Shown: positions 16,940 through 25,708 of the stretch, in pieces | Numbering within the stretch: the stretch's first letter is position 1 | How the letters are laid out: each line of letters begins with the position of its first letter | Source: Clostridium sp. CAG:413 | GTDB lineage: Bacteria; Bacillota; Clostridia; Oscillospirales; Acutalibacteraceae | Assembly (NCBI GenBank): GCA_000431775.1 | Contig: FR888230.1 | Location: forward strand, 105,458-161,752 | Direction of reading: 5' to 3' | DNA length: 56,295 nucleotides | The notes under the pieces: generated by a model | Database searches by the model: none | Seen by the model: only the letters and a program-made list of their open reading frames with translations | Told to the model about the DNA's origin: nothing | Made by a program: the position numbers and the translations under genes

Positions 16940-18439
16940 ATGAAAAACACCGTTTCCGTATCCAAGCAGGAGCGCAGAAATCTTATCGCTTTCCCTATAG
17001 CGACCGTGGGCAGGGATATGTGCAGCCAATTTTTCTCGCTCTCGGTGCTGAATTTCATTCTCTTCACCAAAAATCTGACCGTGGAGCAGTTCTCGGCGGT
17101 CAGCGCGATCATCGTGGCGGCAAGGGTCTTTGACGCCTTCAACGACCCGATAATGGGCACGATAATCGACCGCACCCACACCAAGATAGGCAAATTCAAG
17201 CCTTGGATGATCGCGGGCGTTATCACGACCTCTATGGTGGTGTTCGCCGCATTCGTCAACAATCTGACGGGCTGGCGCTTCGTCGGCTTCTTCGGCTTCA
17301 TCTACTTCATGTTCAGCATCTGCTTCACGATGAACGACATATCCTACTGGGGCATGATACCCGCGCTGAGCAGCAACCCCGAGAGCCGCAACCGCTTCAC
17401 CTCACGCACGATGTTTTTCTCCGGCATGGGCGCCGCCTTTGTGACCGTGCTCGTGCCGATGCTCACGGCGGGCGACCATGTTATCGGCGGCAACGCCGTC
17501 ACCGCCTACCGCACCCTCGCCGTCGTCGCCTGCCTTGCGCCCGTGACGATGCTCTCGGCCTTCATCTTCGTGCGCGAGAACCGCGAGGATAGCGGCAAAA
17601 AGAGGGAGAACGTCTCTCTCGGTAAGATATTCAAGACCATATTCCGCAACGACCAGCTCAAATGGGTGGCGCTCGTCTTTGTCTGCCAGCAGGTCGGCAG
17701 CGCACTGATATCAAACGGCCTCGGCTCAACCTACATATATCTTGAATTCGGCTACAACGGCACGCTCGCAACGCTCTTCACCGTTATCGGCATGTCGACC
17801 ACGGTGTTCCTCATGCTCTTCTACCCCGCCATTGCAAAGAAGCATTCAAGAAATTCGCTGATAAAGGTCTCGGCGGCGGCCGTCACAGCGGGCTACCTCT
17901 TTGTGCTCGCGGCGGGTCTGTTTGCGCCGCACGCCTCGATGCTCAAATACGGGCTTATCGTATCGGGCTTCGCCGTTGCGAATTTCGGCTCATACTGCAT
18001 ATATCTGATAATGAATATCTCCATCTCCAACACCGTGGAATACAACGAATACAAATTCGGCATGAGGGAGGAGGGCATCATCTCCTCGGTGAGGCCGTTC
18101 CTGACGAAGCTCGGCAACGCCGTGGCGCTCATGCTCATCTCGCTCTTCTATCTGCTCACGGGCGTTACGACCTACACCAACCGCATCTCGGAGCTTGAGA
18201 ATCAGGCCTCTCAGGGGCTTGTCACCGCCGACGAAAAGCTGCGGCTGATAACCGAGGCGCTTGCGGGGGTCACACGCGGCGAAACAACGGGGCTGCTGCT
18301 CGCAATGACGCTTATCCCGCTCGGCACGGCGCTCTTCGCCTGCTTCCTCTACCTCAAAAAATACAAGATAACCGAGGAAAAATATCTCGAGATCCTCGGC
18401 GAGCTTGAAGAAAACAAAGCCGAAGTGACCGCCGATTAA
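16940..18439 (+). CDS. GPH-family (MelB-type) sugar:cation symporter
   Basis: The 499-residue product has about twelve membrane segments. ARVFDAFNDPIMGTIIDRTH (about residues 56-75) followed by GKFKPW is the family cation/sugar-binding signature. It belongs to the same family as the symporter at 11272-12765 but is clearly diverged. TAAGGAGGAAAACGA gives an ideal ribosome site. It appears monocistronic, between the divergent promoters and a terminator. Confidence 0.87.
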   Translation: MKNTVSVSKQERRNLIAFPIATVGRDMCSQFFSLSVLNFILFTKNLTVEQFSAVSAIIVAARVFDAFNDPIMGTIIDRTHTKIGKFKPWMIAGVITTSMVVFAAFVNNLTGWRFVGFFGFIYFMFSICFTMNDISYWGMIPALSSNPESRNRFTSRTMFFSGMGAAFVTVLVPMLTAGDHVIGGNAVTAYRTLAVVACLAPVTMLSAFIFVRENREDSGKKRENVSLGKIFKTIFRNDQLKWVALVFVCQQVGSALISNGLGSTYIYLEFGYNGTLATLFTVIGMSTTVFLMLFYPAIAKKHSRNSLIKVSAAAVTAGYLFVLAAGLFAPHASMLKYGLIVSGFAVANFGSYCIYLIMNISISNTVEYNEYKFGMREEGIISSVRPFLTKLGNAVALMLISLFYLLTGVTTYTNRISELENQASQGLVTADEKLRLITEALAGVTRGETTGLLLAMTLIPLGTALFACFLYLKKYKITEEKYLEILGELEENKAEVTAD

Positions 18440-18465
18440 ATCAAAGCGGTCGTGAAACAATTAAC

Positions 18466-18496
18466 CGGCGCGGTCGATAATGACCGCGCCGATTTT
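18466..18496 (+). terminator. Terminator of the symporter gene
   Basis: A 10-bp perfect GC-rich stem (18466-18475 with 18482-18491) with loop GATAAT is followed by ATTTTGT. Confidence 0.8.
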
Positions 18497-18654
18497 GTCT
18501 GCGGGACAGCCTGTACGAAGTCAGAAACGTCCTAAAGGTCAGAGCCGTGCATTAAAGACTGCCTTGTATAAAGAGAGGCTTGGGCAGATGCGGTTTTTCG
18601 TCACACATTGTTGGTGACGGCATCCTCGACGTCCACCGGAAAGATGTTAAAATT

Positions 18655-18679
18655 GCCGCCTCGGTCAAACCGAAGCGGC
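18655..18679 (-). terminator. Terminator of copA
   Basis: An 11-bp stem (18655-18665 with 18669-18679, one mismatch) is followed on the minus strand by AATTTT. It lies 6 bases past the copA stop. Nothing else is seen between 18497 and 18654. Confidence 0.65.
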
Positions 18680-18684
18680 TTAAT

Positions 18685-21165
18685 TTATTTTACCTTATAG
18701 CCCTTGGCTTCAACGACGGCTTTGAGCGCATCATCTGAGATATCGGCGTTCAGCGTTACCTTCGCCGTGCCGCTCTCGTGGCTGACCTCGGCTGAAGTGA
18801 CCTGCGGCAGCTCCTCGAGTGCCTTCTTGACCGTCGCCTCGCAATGACCGCACATCATTCCCTCGATTTTAAGCGTTTTTTCCATAGTCTTCTTTTCCTC
18901 CTTAGTTTTCTTTTCAGGCTTTGCACCCGTTTTGAAGAAGTTAAGTCTGAGCGCATTAGTCACAACGCAGAAGCTCGACAGGCTCATCGCCGCGGCGGCA
19001 AACATCGGGTTGAGCTGCCAGCTGAAGAGATTGATAAACACGCCCGCCGCGACGGGGATGCCTATCACGTTGTATATGAACGCCCAGAAAAGATTTTCTT
19101 TGATATTTCTAAGAGTTGCGCGGCTGAGCTTTATCGCCGCGGGCACGTCGCCGAGCCTGCTCTTGACCAGCACGATATCCGCCGCGTCGATGGCGATATC
19201 CGTGCCTGCGCCGATGGCTATGCCTGTGTCGGCTCTTGTCAGGGCGGGCGCGTCGTTGATTCCGTCGCCGACCATGATGGTCTTGCCCTGCTCGCTCAGC
19301 TCCCTGACGACCTTTTCTTTGCCGTCGGGCATCACGCCCGCAATAACTCTGTCAACGCCCGCAGCCTTGCCGACTGCGTCGGCGGTGCGCTGATTATCGC
19401 CGGTGAGCATGATGACCTCAAGCCCCATTTTATGAAGCTCGGCTATGGCCGCGGCTCCGTCCTCTTTAATTGTATCCGCCACGGCGACCGTGCCGAGCAG
19501 CTTGCCGTCATAGGCAAAGAACAGCGGGGTTTTGCCCTGCTCCGCAAGGCTTTCGGCGGCCTCACGCTGCTGCGCGCTTACCTGCGCGCGCTCCGAGATG
19601 AAGCCGAGATTGCCGCCCACAAGCTCCTTGCCGTCGAGCTTTGCAACAAGACCGTTGCCCGGCAGAGCCTCGAAATCCGTGACCTCACGAGCCGTCGAGC
19701 CGCTCTCCTCCGCTTTCAGATTGACGGCGCCCGCCAGCGGATGCTCACTCTTTGTCTCAAGCGAATAGGCGTATTCGAGCAGCTCCTTGCCGCTTGTGCC
19801 CTCGGCAGGCAGGATATCCGTCACCACGGGCTTGCCGCTCGTGACCGTGCCCGTCTTGTCGAGCACGACGGTCTTTGCCTTGCCCGCCTCCTCAAGCGAA
19901 ACGGCGGTCTTGAAGAGTATGCCGTTCCTTGCGCCGACTCCGCTGCCGACGGTTATCGCAACGGGCGTTGCAAGCCCCAGGGCGCACGGGCAGCTTATCA
20001 CGAGCACGCTGATGCCCCTTGCAAGGGCAAAGCCGAAATCTCTGCCCGCAATGAGCCAGCCGATTACCGTGACCACGGCTATCGTAATGACCGACGGCAC
20101 AAACACCGCCGAAACCTTATCCGCTATCTTAGCGATGGGCGCCTTTGTGGCGGCCGCATCGGCGACCATTTTGATTATCTGTGAAAGAGTTGTATCCTCG
20201 CCGACCCTCGAAGCCTCGCACCTGATGAAACCCGAGCGGTTGACCGTGCCCGCCGAGACGAAGCTGCCCTCCTGCTTATCGACGGGCAGGCTCTCGCCTG
20301 TCAGTGCGGATTCATCGACGGCGCTCGTGCCCTCAATGACCGTGCCGTCAACGGGTATGCTCTCGCCGGGGCGGACGACGAAGATATCGCCCTTCTGCAC
20401 CCTCTCGACCGGCACGGACTGCTCCTTGCCGTCCTTGATAATATTCGCCGTCTTGGGCGCAAGCTCCATAAGCCCTTTAAGCGCGTCGGTCGTCTTGCCC
20501 TTTGAGCGGGATTCAAGCATCTTTCCGACCGTTATCAGGGTCAGGATCATTGCGGCGGATTCAAAATAATACTCGTGCATATAGCTCATGGCGGTCTGCA
20601 TATCGCCCGCCGTCTGAGCCTTTATCGCCCCGAAAAGGGCATAGACGCTGTAGGCGAACGCCGCCGTCGAGCCGAGCGCCACGAGGGTATCCATATTCGG
20701 CGCTCTGTTGATAAGCCCCTTGAAGCCGCTGATGAAGAATCGCTGATTTATCACCATTATCGCAACCGTCAGCAGCAATTCGACCAGACCCACTGCGGCG
20801 TGATCGCCGACAAAATATGAGGGCAGCGACAAGCCGACCATGTGACCCATCGAGAAATACATGAGCACGGCAAGGAACACGACCGAGGCCGCCAAACGCT
20901 TTTTCATCTTCGGCGTTTCCTTATCCTTGATCTCTTCTTTTTGAGCCGCTTTTGCCGCAGACGGGGCGTTTTTGAGGCTCGCACCGTAGCCCGCCGCTTC
21001 AACGGCGGCAATTATGCTCTCGGGCGAAGCCGTGCCCTCCACTCCCATGGAATTCATCAGGAGATTTACCGAGCACGAGGTCACGCCGTCCACCTTTGAG
21101 ACCGCTTTCTCGACCCTTGCGCTGCACGCGGCGCAGCTCATTCCGGTCACGTTATATTGTTCCAT
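18685..21165 (-). CDS. copA: Copper-translocating P1B-type ATPase with N- and C-terminal HMA domains
   Basis: CopA exports Cu(I) using ATP. The 826-residue protein has an N-terminal heavy-metal domain ([14 protein letters not shown] from residue 8), eight membrane segments, TGES at about 279-282, the metal-site CPC at 392-394 ([11 protein letters not shown]), the phosphorylation motif DKTGT at 436-440, and [10 protein letters not shown] in the ATP-binding part. Unusually, a second heavy-metal domain ([15 protein letters not shown], about 769-783) is fused to the C-terminus by a Lys/Glu-rich linker. Length, cysteines and fold match CopZ. No copY or csoR regulator is adjacent. AAAGGAG precedes the ATG. 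Confidence 0.93.
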   Translation of the reverse strand: MEQYNVTGMSCAACSARVEKAVSKVDGVTSCSVNLLMNSMGVEGTASPESIIAAVEAAGYGASLKNAPSAAKAAQKEEIKDKETPKMKKRLAASVVFLAVLMYFSMGHMVGLSLPSYFVGDHAAVGLVELLLTVAIMVINQRFFISGFKGLINRAPNMDTLVALGSTAAFAYSVYALFGAIKAQTAGDMQTAMSYMHEYYFESAAMILTLITVGKMLESRSKGKTTDALKGLMELAPKTANIIKDGKEQSVPVERVQKGDIFVVRPGESIPVDGTVIEGTSAVDESALTGESLPVDKQEGSFVSAGTVNRSGFIRCEASRVGEDTTLSQIIKMVADAAATKAPIAKIADKVSAVFVPSVITIAVVTVIGWLIAGRDFGFALARGISVLVISCPCALGLATPVAITVGSGVGARNGILFKTAVSLEEAGKAKTVVLDKTGTVTSGKPVVTDILPAEGTSGKELLEYAYSLETKSEHPLAGAVNLKAEESGSTAREVTDFEALPGNGLVAKLDGKELVGGNLGFISERAQVSAQQREAAESLAEQGKTPLFFAYDGKLLGTVAVADTIKEDGAAAIAELHKMGLEVIMLTGDNQRTADAVGKAAGVDRVIAGVMPDGKEKVVRELSEQGKTIMVGDGINDAPALTRADTGIAIGAGTDIAIDAADIVLVKSRLGDVPAAIKLSRATLRNIKENLFWAFIYNVIGIPVAAGVFINLFSWQLNPMFAAAAMSLSSFCVVTNALRLNFFKTGAKPEKKTKEEKKTMEKTLKIEGMMCGHCEATVKKALEELPQVTSAEVSHESGTAKVTLNADISDDALKAVVEAKGYKVK
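18883..18903 (-). promoter_or_regulatory. Internal ribosome-binding site and start codon inside copA (CopZ-like product)
   Basis: Within the linker the codons for KEEKK spell AAGGAGG (18897-18903, minus strand), 11 bases before an in-frame ATG at 18885. Translation from there would give a 66-residue protein starting [15 protein letters not shown], the size of a free CopZ chaperone. Seen: an anti-Shine-Dalgarno match and a start in the right phase. Inferred: that ribosomes use it. Confidence 0.5.
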
Positions 21166-21252
21166 TACCGTTCTCCTTTCCCGTTGTGCCGCAGCTCCGT
21201 GCGCCGTTCTTTTTGCCGCCGTGAGATCATATCATTAGTCGGAGGCGATCGA

Positions 21253-21786
21253 ATGAACGCAAGGAAGCTGTTTTATCTCGGCATTCCCGTAATCTTTATT
21301 ATTGGAACCGTTTTTCATTTTATTTATGAGCTGACGGGCAGCCTTTTTGCCGTAGGGCATTTTGCGCCCGTCAATGAGAGTATTTTTGAGCATATGAAGC
21401 TCGCGCTCGTGCCGACGGCGCTATGGTATATCCCTGCCGCCCTGCTTGCGAAAGAGAAGCCCGAGAGCGGCAAATGGTTCGCCGCCATGCTGATATCTCA
21501 GCTCGTCTCGGCGCTGCTCATGCCGCTTATCTTTTACGGCTACACGCAGGCGTTCGGGGTCAAATCAACGCTTGTCGATATCCTGATATACCTCGTCTCG
21601 ACCGCGGCGGGTCAGCTCCTTGCGACGCACTTTTACCGCTACGGCAAAGCGCCCGACTATAGGTTGAGCCTTGCGCTGTCGCTGCTGCTCATCGCTCTTT
21701 TTGCGTTTTTTACCGTCAAGCCGCCGAGGCTGCCGATATTCAGGGACCCCGTCAACGGCACATACGGCATTTATCAGTCAATATAA
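21253..21786 (+). CDS. Small integral membrane protein (DUF6512-like)
   Basis: The 177-residue protein has about five hydrophobic segments, starting FYLGIPVIFIIGTVFHFIYE, then a conserved-looking FAPVNESIFEHMKLALVPT at about 39-57. I recall this pattern from the DUF6512 family of unknown function. The ATG at 21253 has TCGGAGG upstream. Its end overlaps the end of the convergent nitroreductase gene by 13 bases. Confidence 0.75.
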   Translation: MNARKLFYLGIPVIFIIGTVFHFIYELTGSLFAVGHFAPVNESIFEHMKLALVPTALWYIPAALLAKEKPESGKWFAAMLISQLVSALLMPLIFYGYTQAFGVKSTLVDILIYLVSTAAGQLLATHFYRYGKAPDYRLSLALSLLLIALFAFFTVKPPRLPIFRDPVNGTYGIYQSI

Positions 21787-22295
21787 AATACTCTGCCCTC
21801 TTTGCGCTCGGGCGCGGCGGGGTATTCGCCGTCGGCATAGCCGAGGATGCAGTGGCCTATGCCCTCGTAGTCGCCCTCAATGCCTGCCGCTCTGAGCAGT
21901 TCCTTACCCTCCTCGGAGTCGAATTCCTCCTTGGCGCGGTGGATCCAGCAGCTTGAAACACCCAGCTCATGGGCGGCGAGCATCAGATTCTGCATCGTAA
22001 GGCTGCCGTCATAGACATGTGTGGGGAATGCCTTATCCGCAAGCACGACCAGCACGACGGGAGCGCCGTAAAACGGGTCGCCGTCCCTGCCCATTATCTT
22101 TGCGTTGAGGCTCGAGAGCCTGTCGCGCACCTCTTTATTCGTAATTGTAACTATTATCTGCGACTGCCTGTTCATGCCGCTCGGGGCATACAGCCCCGCC
22201 TCGATTATCTTATCGAGGATATCCTTCGGCACGGGGTCGGGTCTGAATTTACGCACGCTTCTGCGGGTTTTGATATTTTCAAGCACTTCGCTCAT
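21774..22295 (-). CDS. Nitroreductase-family flavoprotein
   Basis: The 173-residue protein is an FMN-dependent reductase of the nitroreductase superfamily. Residues 9-13 (TRRSV) and RKFRPDPVP are the FMN-binding start. GLYAPSGMNRQSQ, the mid-segment NLMLAAHELGVSSCWIHRA and the C-terminal LGYADGEYPAAPERK are all typical. The physiological electron acceptor is unknown. GGAGG lies upstream of the ATG at 22295. It follows the DtxR/MntR-like gene by 19 bases, so it may be co-regulated with it. Confidence 0.88.
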   Translation of the reverse strand: MSEVLENIKTRRSVRKFRPDPVPKDILDKIIEAGLYAPSGMNRQSQIIVTITNKEVRDRLSSLNAKIMGRDGDPFYGAPVVLVVLADKAFPTHVYDGSLTMQNLMLAAHELGVSSCWIHRAKEEFDSEEGKELLRAAGIEGDYEGIGHCILGYADGEYPAAPERKEGRVFYID

Positions 22296-22314
22296 AACTC
22301 TGCCTCCGTTATTT

Positions 22315-22692
22315 TTATTTCGGCATATTTTTGCCGTAGACATGTCTTTTTATCGCTTCAAAGGATTCGTCGCTGATGTCATGCTCTATCTTGCAGGCAT
22401 CCTCAACGGCGGTCTCCTTATCGACCCCGAGCTTTTCAAGCAGCTCGGAGAGAAGCGTATGGCGCTCGTACATTTTTTCGGCTATTTCTCTGCCGCTGTC
22501 GGTGAGAGTGATGTAGCCGCTGCCGTCGACGAGTATGTAGTCGCCGCTCTTGAGCAGACCGACCGCACGGCTGACGCTGGGCTTTGAGAAATTCATATAT
22601 TCGGCGACGTCGAGCGAGCGCACCGAGCCGATTTTTTTGGATAAAATATAGATGGTTTCGAGGTACATTTCACCGGATTCCTGTAAATGCAT
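22315..22692 (-). CDS. DtxR/MntR-family metal-dependent repressor
   Basis: The 125-residue protein has an N-terminal winged helix (SGEMYLETIYILSKK, then RSLDVAEYMNFSKPSVSRAV) and a dimerisation/metal-binding half with ERHTLLSELLEKLGV and ACKIEHDIS, the usual His/Glu/Cys ligand positions. It lacks the SH3-like third domain, as MntR does. It likely senses manganese or iron. AAGGAGAGG gives a good ribosome site. Confidence 0.87.
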   Translation of the reverse strand: MHLQESGEMYLETIYILSKKIGSVRSLDVAEYMNFSKPSVSRAVGLLKSGDYILVDGSGYITLTDSGREIAEKMYERHTLLSELLEKLGVDKETAVEDACKIEHDISDESFEAIKRHVYGKNMPK

Positions 22693-22727
22693 GAGACCTC
22701 TCCTTTCCGATTACTTATGATGATATT

Positions 22728-22756
22728 ATTCTATCACCGCGGTATAAAAAAATCAA
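22728..22756 (-). promoter_or_regulatory. Promoter of the metal-repressor gene
   Basis: Minus strand TTGATT (22751-22756), 17 bases, TAGAAT (22728-22733). The spacer contains the palindrome CCGCGG. It lies 36 bases upstream of the ATG. Confidence 0.55.
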
Positions 22757-22812
22757 GTTGCTTGCCGCTAACTAAAAAATTTTACATTTGCTTTTATGCG
22801 TATAAAGCAAAA

Positions 22813-22832
22813 GGAGCAGGCTGACCTGCTCC
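22813..22832. terminator. Terminator of the lysine ABC operon
   Basis: A perfect 8-bp stem (GGAGCAGG, CCTGCTCC) with a 4-base loop lies 6 bases past the ATPase stop codon. T-rich tails are present on both strands. Confidence 0.75.
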
Positions 22833-22838
22833 CGTTTT

Positions 22839-23579
22839 TTATTTTGCAAGGAATCTTGAGAGGAAATCCTTGGTTTTTGCATTCTGCGGGTTGCCGAAGA
22901 TATCGGCGGGTCTGCCCTCCTCGCAGATAACGCCGTCCGCCATAAAGACCACGTTAGTGGACACGTCTCTTGCGAACGCCATTTCGTGGGTGACGACCAT
23001 CATCGTCAAGCCCTCCTCGGCGAGGTTGCGCATTACGCCGAGCACTTCGCCGACCATCTGGGGGTCGAGGGCGCTCGTCGGCTCGTCAAAGAGCAGCACT
23101 TCAGGCTCCATTGCAAGGGCGCGGGCGATCGCCACTCTCTGCTTCTGACCGCCCGAGAGTTGAGCGGGCTTCGCATTGATGAACGGCTCCATGCCGACCT
23201 TGCGGAGATATTTCATCGCCGTCTCCTCCGCCTCGGCGTGGCTGCGCTTGAGGACGGAGACCTGGCCGACGATGCAGTTTTTCAGCGCCGACATATTGTT
23301 GAAAAGGTTGAAGCTCTGGAACACCATGCCGACCTTGGCGCGGTATTGCGAGAGGTTGAAATCCCTGTCGGTAATATTCTTGCCGTTGAAGAATATATCG
23401 CCGGAGGTGGGAGTCTCGAGCAGGTTGATGCAGCGCAGCATCGTGCTCTTGCCGGAGCCGGAGGCGCCGATTATGCTGAGCACTTCGCCCTTGCTGACGC
23501 TCAGGTTGATATCACGCAGCACGAGATGATCGCCGAACTGCTTTTGCAGATGGGCAAGCTCTATCACTCTGTCCGCCAT
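22839..23579 (-). CDS. Amino-acid ABC transporter ATP-binding protein (probable lysine)
   Basis: The 246-residue ATPase belongs to the polar amino-acid family (GlnQ/HisP type). Walker [10 protein letters not shown] is at about 37-45, the Q-loop in MVFQSFNLF, the signature [16 protein letters not shown] at about 141-156, Walker B VLLFDEP, and the switch histidine in VVTHEM. The start overlaps the stop of the permease gene, so the two are translationally coupled. Substrate is inferred from the lysine riboswitch upstream of the operon. Confidence 0.93.
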   Translation of the reverse strand: MADRVIELAHLQKQFGDHLVLRDINLSVSKGEVLSIIGASGSGKSTMLRCINLLETPTSGDIFFNGKNITDRDFNLSQYRAKVGMVFQSFNLFNNMSALKNCIVGQVSVLKRSHAEAEETAMKYLRKVGMEPFINAKPAQLSGGQKQRVAIARALAMEPEVLLFDEPTSALDPQMVGEVLGVMRNLAEEGLTMMVVTHEMAFARDVSTNVVFMADGVICEEGRPADIFGNPQNAKTKDFLSRFLAK

Positions 23580-24346
23580 TACTCTGCCTCCTTTTTGATA
23601 TGTATCTCGGCGTCAACATCCGTCTGAGAGCCGAAGATAGTGTAGTTATCCTTACCGTCGAGCTTCTTCTCGGCGAAGCGCAGCAGCCTCGTTATCGTGA
23701 AGGTGAGGATGAAATACAGCACGCAGACCACAAAATAAGTCTGGAATGTTTGGAAATTCGTGCGCTTGATGACGCCGGCGATGGAGTAAAGCTCCGTAAC
23801 ACCGATAACATTCAGCACAGAGGTATCCTTGATGTTGATAACGAATTCATTGCTGACTGAGGGCAGGATATTACGCATTACCTGCGGGATAACGACCTTG
23901 AACATGGTCTGCGAATGCTTCATGCCGATCGAGGAGGCGCCCTCGAACTGACCCTTGTCTATCGAGATGATGCCGCCTCTGACGATCTCGGCCATGTAAG
24001 CGCCGGTGTTGACGGAAACTATCATAATACCCGAGGGGATCAGCGGGAGAGTCTGGCCTTGCATGGCAAAAGCATAGCCCCAATAAATGACCATTGCCTG
24101 CACCATCATGGGGGTGCCTCTGAACACCTCGACATAGACGGCGATGACGGCGTTTATGACTTTATGCAGCGCCTTGAGCACCGGATTCTTTGAAACGGGT
24201 GCGGTGCGGATGATGCCGGTCAAAAGGCCGACCGCAAGGCCCGCCACAGTGCCCGTCAGGGCGATAAGCATCGTGTTGCCGATGCCCTGAAGCAGCAGCA
24301 TATGATACTTGACGAGGATATTCCAAACGTCATTCAAAAAACTCAT
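23579..24346 (-). CDS. Amino-acid ABC transporter permease (probable lysine)
   Basis: The 255-residue HisM/GlnP-type permease has about five membrane segments. [11 protein letters not shown] and FRGTPMMVQ are typical early motifs, and [20 protein letters not shown] (about 147-166) is the EAA loop that contacts the ATPase. The C-terminal tail is cytoplasmic and charged. It lies 25 bases after the binding-protein gene in the same operon. Confidence 0.93.
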   Translation of the reverse strand: MSFLNDVWNILVKYHMLLLQGIGNTMLIALTGTVAGLAVGLLTGIIRTAPVSKNPVLKALHKVINAVIAVYVEVFRGTPMMVQAMVIYWGYAFAMQGQTLPLIPSGIMIVSVNTGAYMAEIVRGGIISIDKGQFEGASSIGMKHSQTMFKVVIPQVMRNILPSVSNEFVINIKDTSVLNVIGVTELYSIAGVIKRTNFQTFQTYFVVCVLYFILTFTITRLLRFAEKKLDGKDNYTIFGSQTDVDAEIHIKKEAE

Positions 24347-24371
24347 ACTGATTCCCTCTGAAAATTATTTT

Positions 24372-25262
24372 TTATTTCTTGATGATAACAACAAGATTTG
24401 ACTCGTAGTAAGGCGTGGTGAAGTCGATCTCCTTGGCTCTCTCGGCGGTCGGGCTCATACCTGCGGCAATGGCGTCAACCGCGCCGGACTGAACGGCGGG
24501 GATGAGCGAATCCCACTCCATAGCGTATATCTCGAGCTTCATGCCAAGCTTGTTGGCGATATACTGAGCTATCTGCACGTCGTAGCCGTTGGCATACTGG
24601 CCATCCTTGCCCTCGCTGCTGATGGGCACTGCGCCGATGGTCGGGGTGCCGACGTCGGTCCAGTTATAGGGCTTGTAGTTGCACTCCATAGCGACCTTGA
24701 GCACGCCGTTGGTGGTTGCGGGAGCCTCGCTGGTAAGCGCAAGGGTCTCAACGGTGCCGCCTGAGGCGAGGGTAGCCATCTGTTCCATGAGCTGGCTCTT
24801 CTGCTCCTCAGTGATGCCTGCGATGACCTCGTTTATCTTCTCACGAAGCTCGGAGCCCTTTTTGAGGCCGACTGCGATGCTGGTGTCGCCCTCGGAGGTG
24901 GTGAAGCCGGTGTCATTATTCTTAAAGGGCAGGAAGGTGAGGGTGGAGTCGGTCGTGGTAGCGAAGAGAGCGGTCGGCTCCTCCGAGATATAGCCGTCGA
25001 TCGCGCCGCTCTGGAGAGCGACGAGCAGATCGTCGAACGCGGGGTAGTTGCTGCCCTGGACATCCTCTATCTGGAGGCGGGCGTCGGCGTGGAAGGTGCC
25101 GGTCTGAGCCGCTATCTTAGCGCCCTTGAGGTCGGCGATGGTCTTTGCATTTTTGATATCAATAGTGTTAGTGTCGGTCGCGTCCTTGCCGCAAGCAGTG
25201 AAGCAAAGCACGCACATAACGGCTGCAAGCAGCACTGCGATTACTCTTCTGGTGTTTTTCAT
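24372..25262 (-). CDS. Circularly permuted amino-acid-binding lipoprotein (probable lysine)
   Basis: A solute-binding protein of the SBP_bac_3 family in an unusual order. A lipoprotein signal peptide with Cys24 comes first. Residues about 38-160 then correspond to the second, C-terminal lobe of ordinary members (ADLKGAKIAAQTGT, YISEEPTALFA, IAVGLKKGSE). After a linker (SEAPATTNG), residues about 177-296 correspond to the first lobe (VLKVAMECNYKPYNW, NGYDVQIAQYIANKLG, AGMSPTAERAKEIDF, YYESNLVVIIKK) and the protein ends there. In normal members that last segment is the hinge leading into lobe two. The ATG at 25262 has AAGGAG nine bases upstream. Only 25 bases separate it from the permease, so no second lobe is lost downstream. 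Confidence 0.9.
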   Translation of the reverse strand: MKNTRRVIAVLLAAVMCVLCFTACGKDATDTNTIDIKNAKTIADLKGAKIAAQTGTFHADARLQIEDVQGSNYPAFDDLLVALQSGAIDGYISEEPTALFATTTDSTLTFLPFKNNDTGFTTSEGDTSIAVGLKKGSELREKINEVIAGITEEQKSQLMEQMATLASGGTVETLALTSEAPATTNGVLKVAMECNYKPYNWTDVGTPTIGAVPISSEGKDGQYANGYDVQIAQYIANKLGMKLEIYAMEWDSLIPAVQSGAVDAIAAGMSPTAERAKEIDFTTPYYESNLVVIIKK

Positions 25263-25294
25263 TTTAAGCATCTCCTTAAAAAATGTAATAAAAT

Positions 25295-25327
25295 AAGCCT
25301 GCGACCCCGAAAGGGTATCACAGGCTT
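25295..25327 (-). terminator. Attenuator terminator of the lysine riboswitch
   Basis: In the leader, AAGCCTG and CAGGCTT (plus a CCC-GGG inner stem) form a hairpin followed on the minus strand by ATTTTATTACATTTTTT, 32 bases before the start codon. Its 5' arm includes TGATACCC (25313-25320), nearly complementary to GGGCTATCA (25356-25364) in the aptamer P1 strand, which gives an alternative antiterminator pairing. Confidence 0.8.
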
Positions 25328-25356
25328 TTTATTCCAAAAATAATAAAAATACCGTT

Positions 25357-25520
25357 GATAGCCCTCCACGCATATCTGCGTGACAGTACCGCATCTCTTA
25401 AATGCGGCCCCAACAGCAAACCGACGGCAATCGAATTGCAGTTTCGGCGGAATTGCCTTTCGCTTTCGTCCGCTTGCCGGCGTATGACGAGAGCTACTGA
25501 TCGCTTCCGCAACCTCTATC
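25357..25520 (-). promoter_or_regulatory. Lysine riboswitch (L box) aptamer
   Basis: Read on the minus strand, the 164-base element begins GATAGAGG and ends GGAGGGCTATC, which pair as P1. Between them are the conserved L-box blocks AGTAGC, GAAAGG, GCCGAAAC, TTGCTGTTGGGG and ACTGTCACGC, with the perfect hairpins CACGCA-GATA-TGCGTG and CCGCAT-ATGCGG. These match the lysC leader of Bacillus as I know it. Combined with the downstream terminator it should turn the ABC transporter off when lysine is plentiful. Confidence 0.93.
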
Positions 25521-25531
25521 AATTTTTTCAT

Positions 25532-25560
25532 ATTATAACTCGCCGTAGCCGATCTGTCAA
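25532..25560 (-). promoter_or_regulatory. Consensus sigma-A promoter of the lysine transporter operon
   Basis: Minus strand TTGACA (25555-25560), exactly 17 bases, TATAAT (25532-25537). The start point is about 25525, five bases before the L-box P1 helix, giving a leader of about 260 bases. Confidence 0.9.
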
Positions 25561-25667
25561 CCCTTTTTCGCCGCTTCGGCGGTAATTTGACCGATTTTGA
25601 GATGTTTTCACAAAGCAGGGGCGTATATTTCATCATTATCGGGCATTTTGCCGTATAAATATGCAAA

Positions 25668-25697
25668 GCCGCCGCCGAGCAAACGCCCGACAGCGGC
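25668..25697 (-). terminator. Terminator of the hydrogenase operon
   Basis: A 13-bp imperfect GC-rich stem (25668-25680 with 25685-25697) with loop AAAC lies just past the hydrogenase stop codon. On the minus strand it is followed by TTTGC. The space 25561-25667 shows nothing else. Confidence 0.5.
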
Positions 25698-25708
25698 AGT
25701 TTTATTGA

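Noticed and set aside
25259..25666. Open frame of 135 codons on the minus strand upstream of the binding protein
   Set aside because: It runs through the lysine riboswitch and its terminator; the conserved RNA blocks explain the sequence, and no protein family is recognisable.
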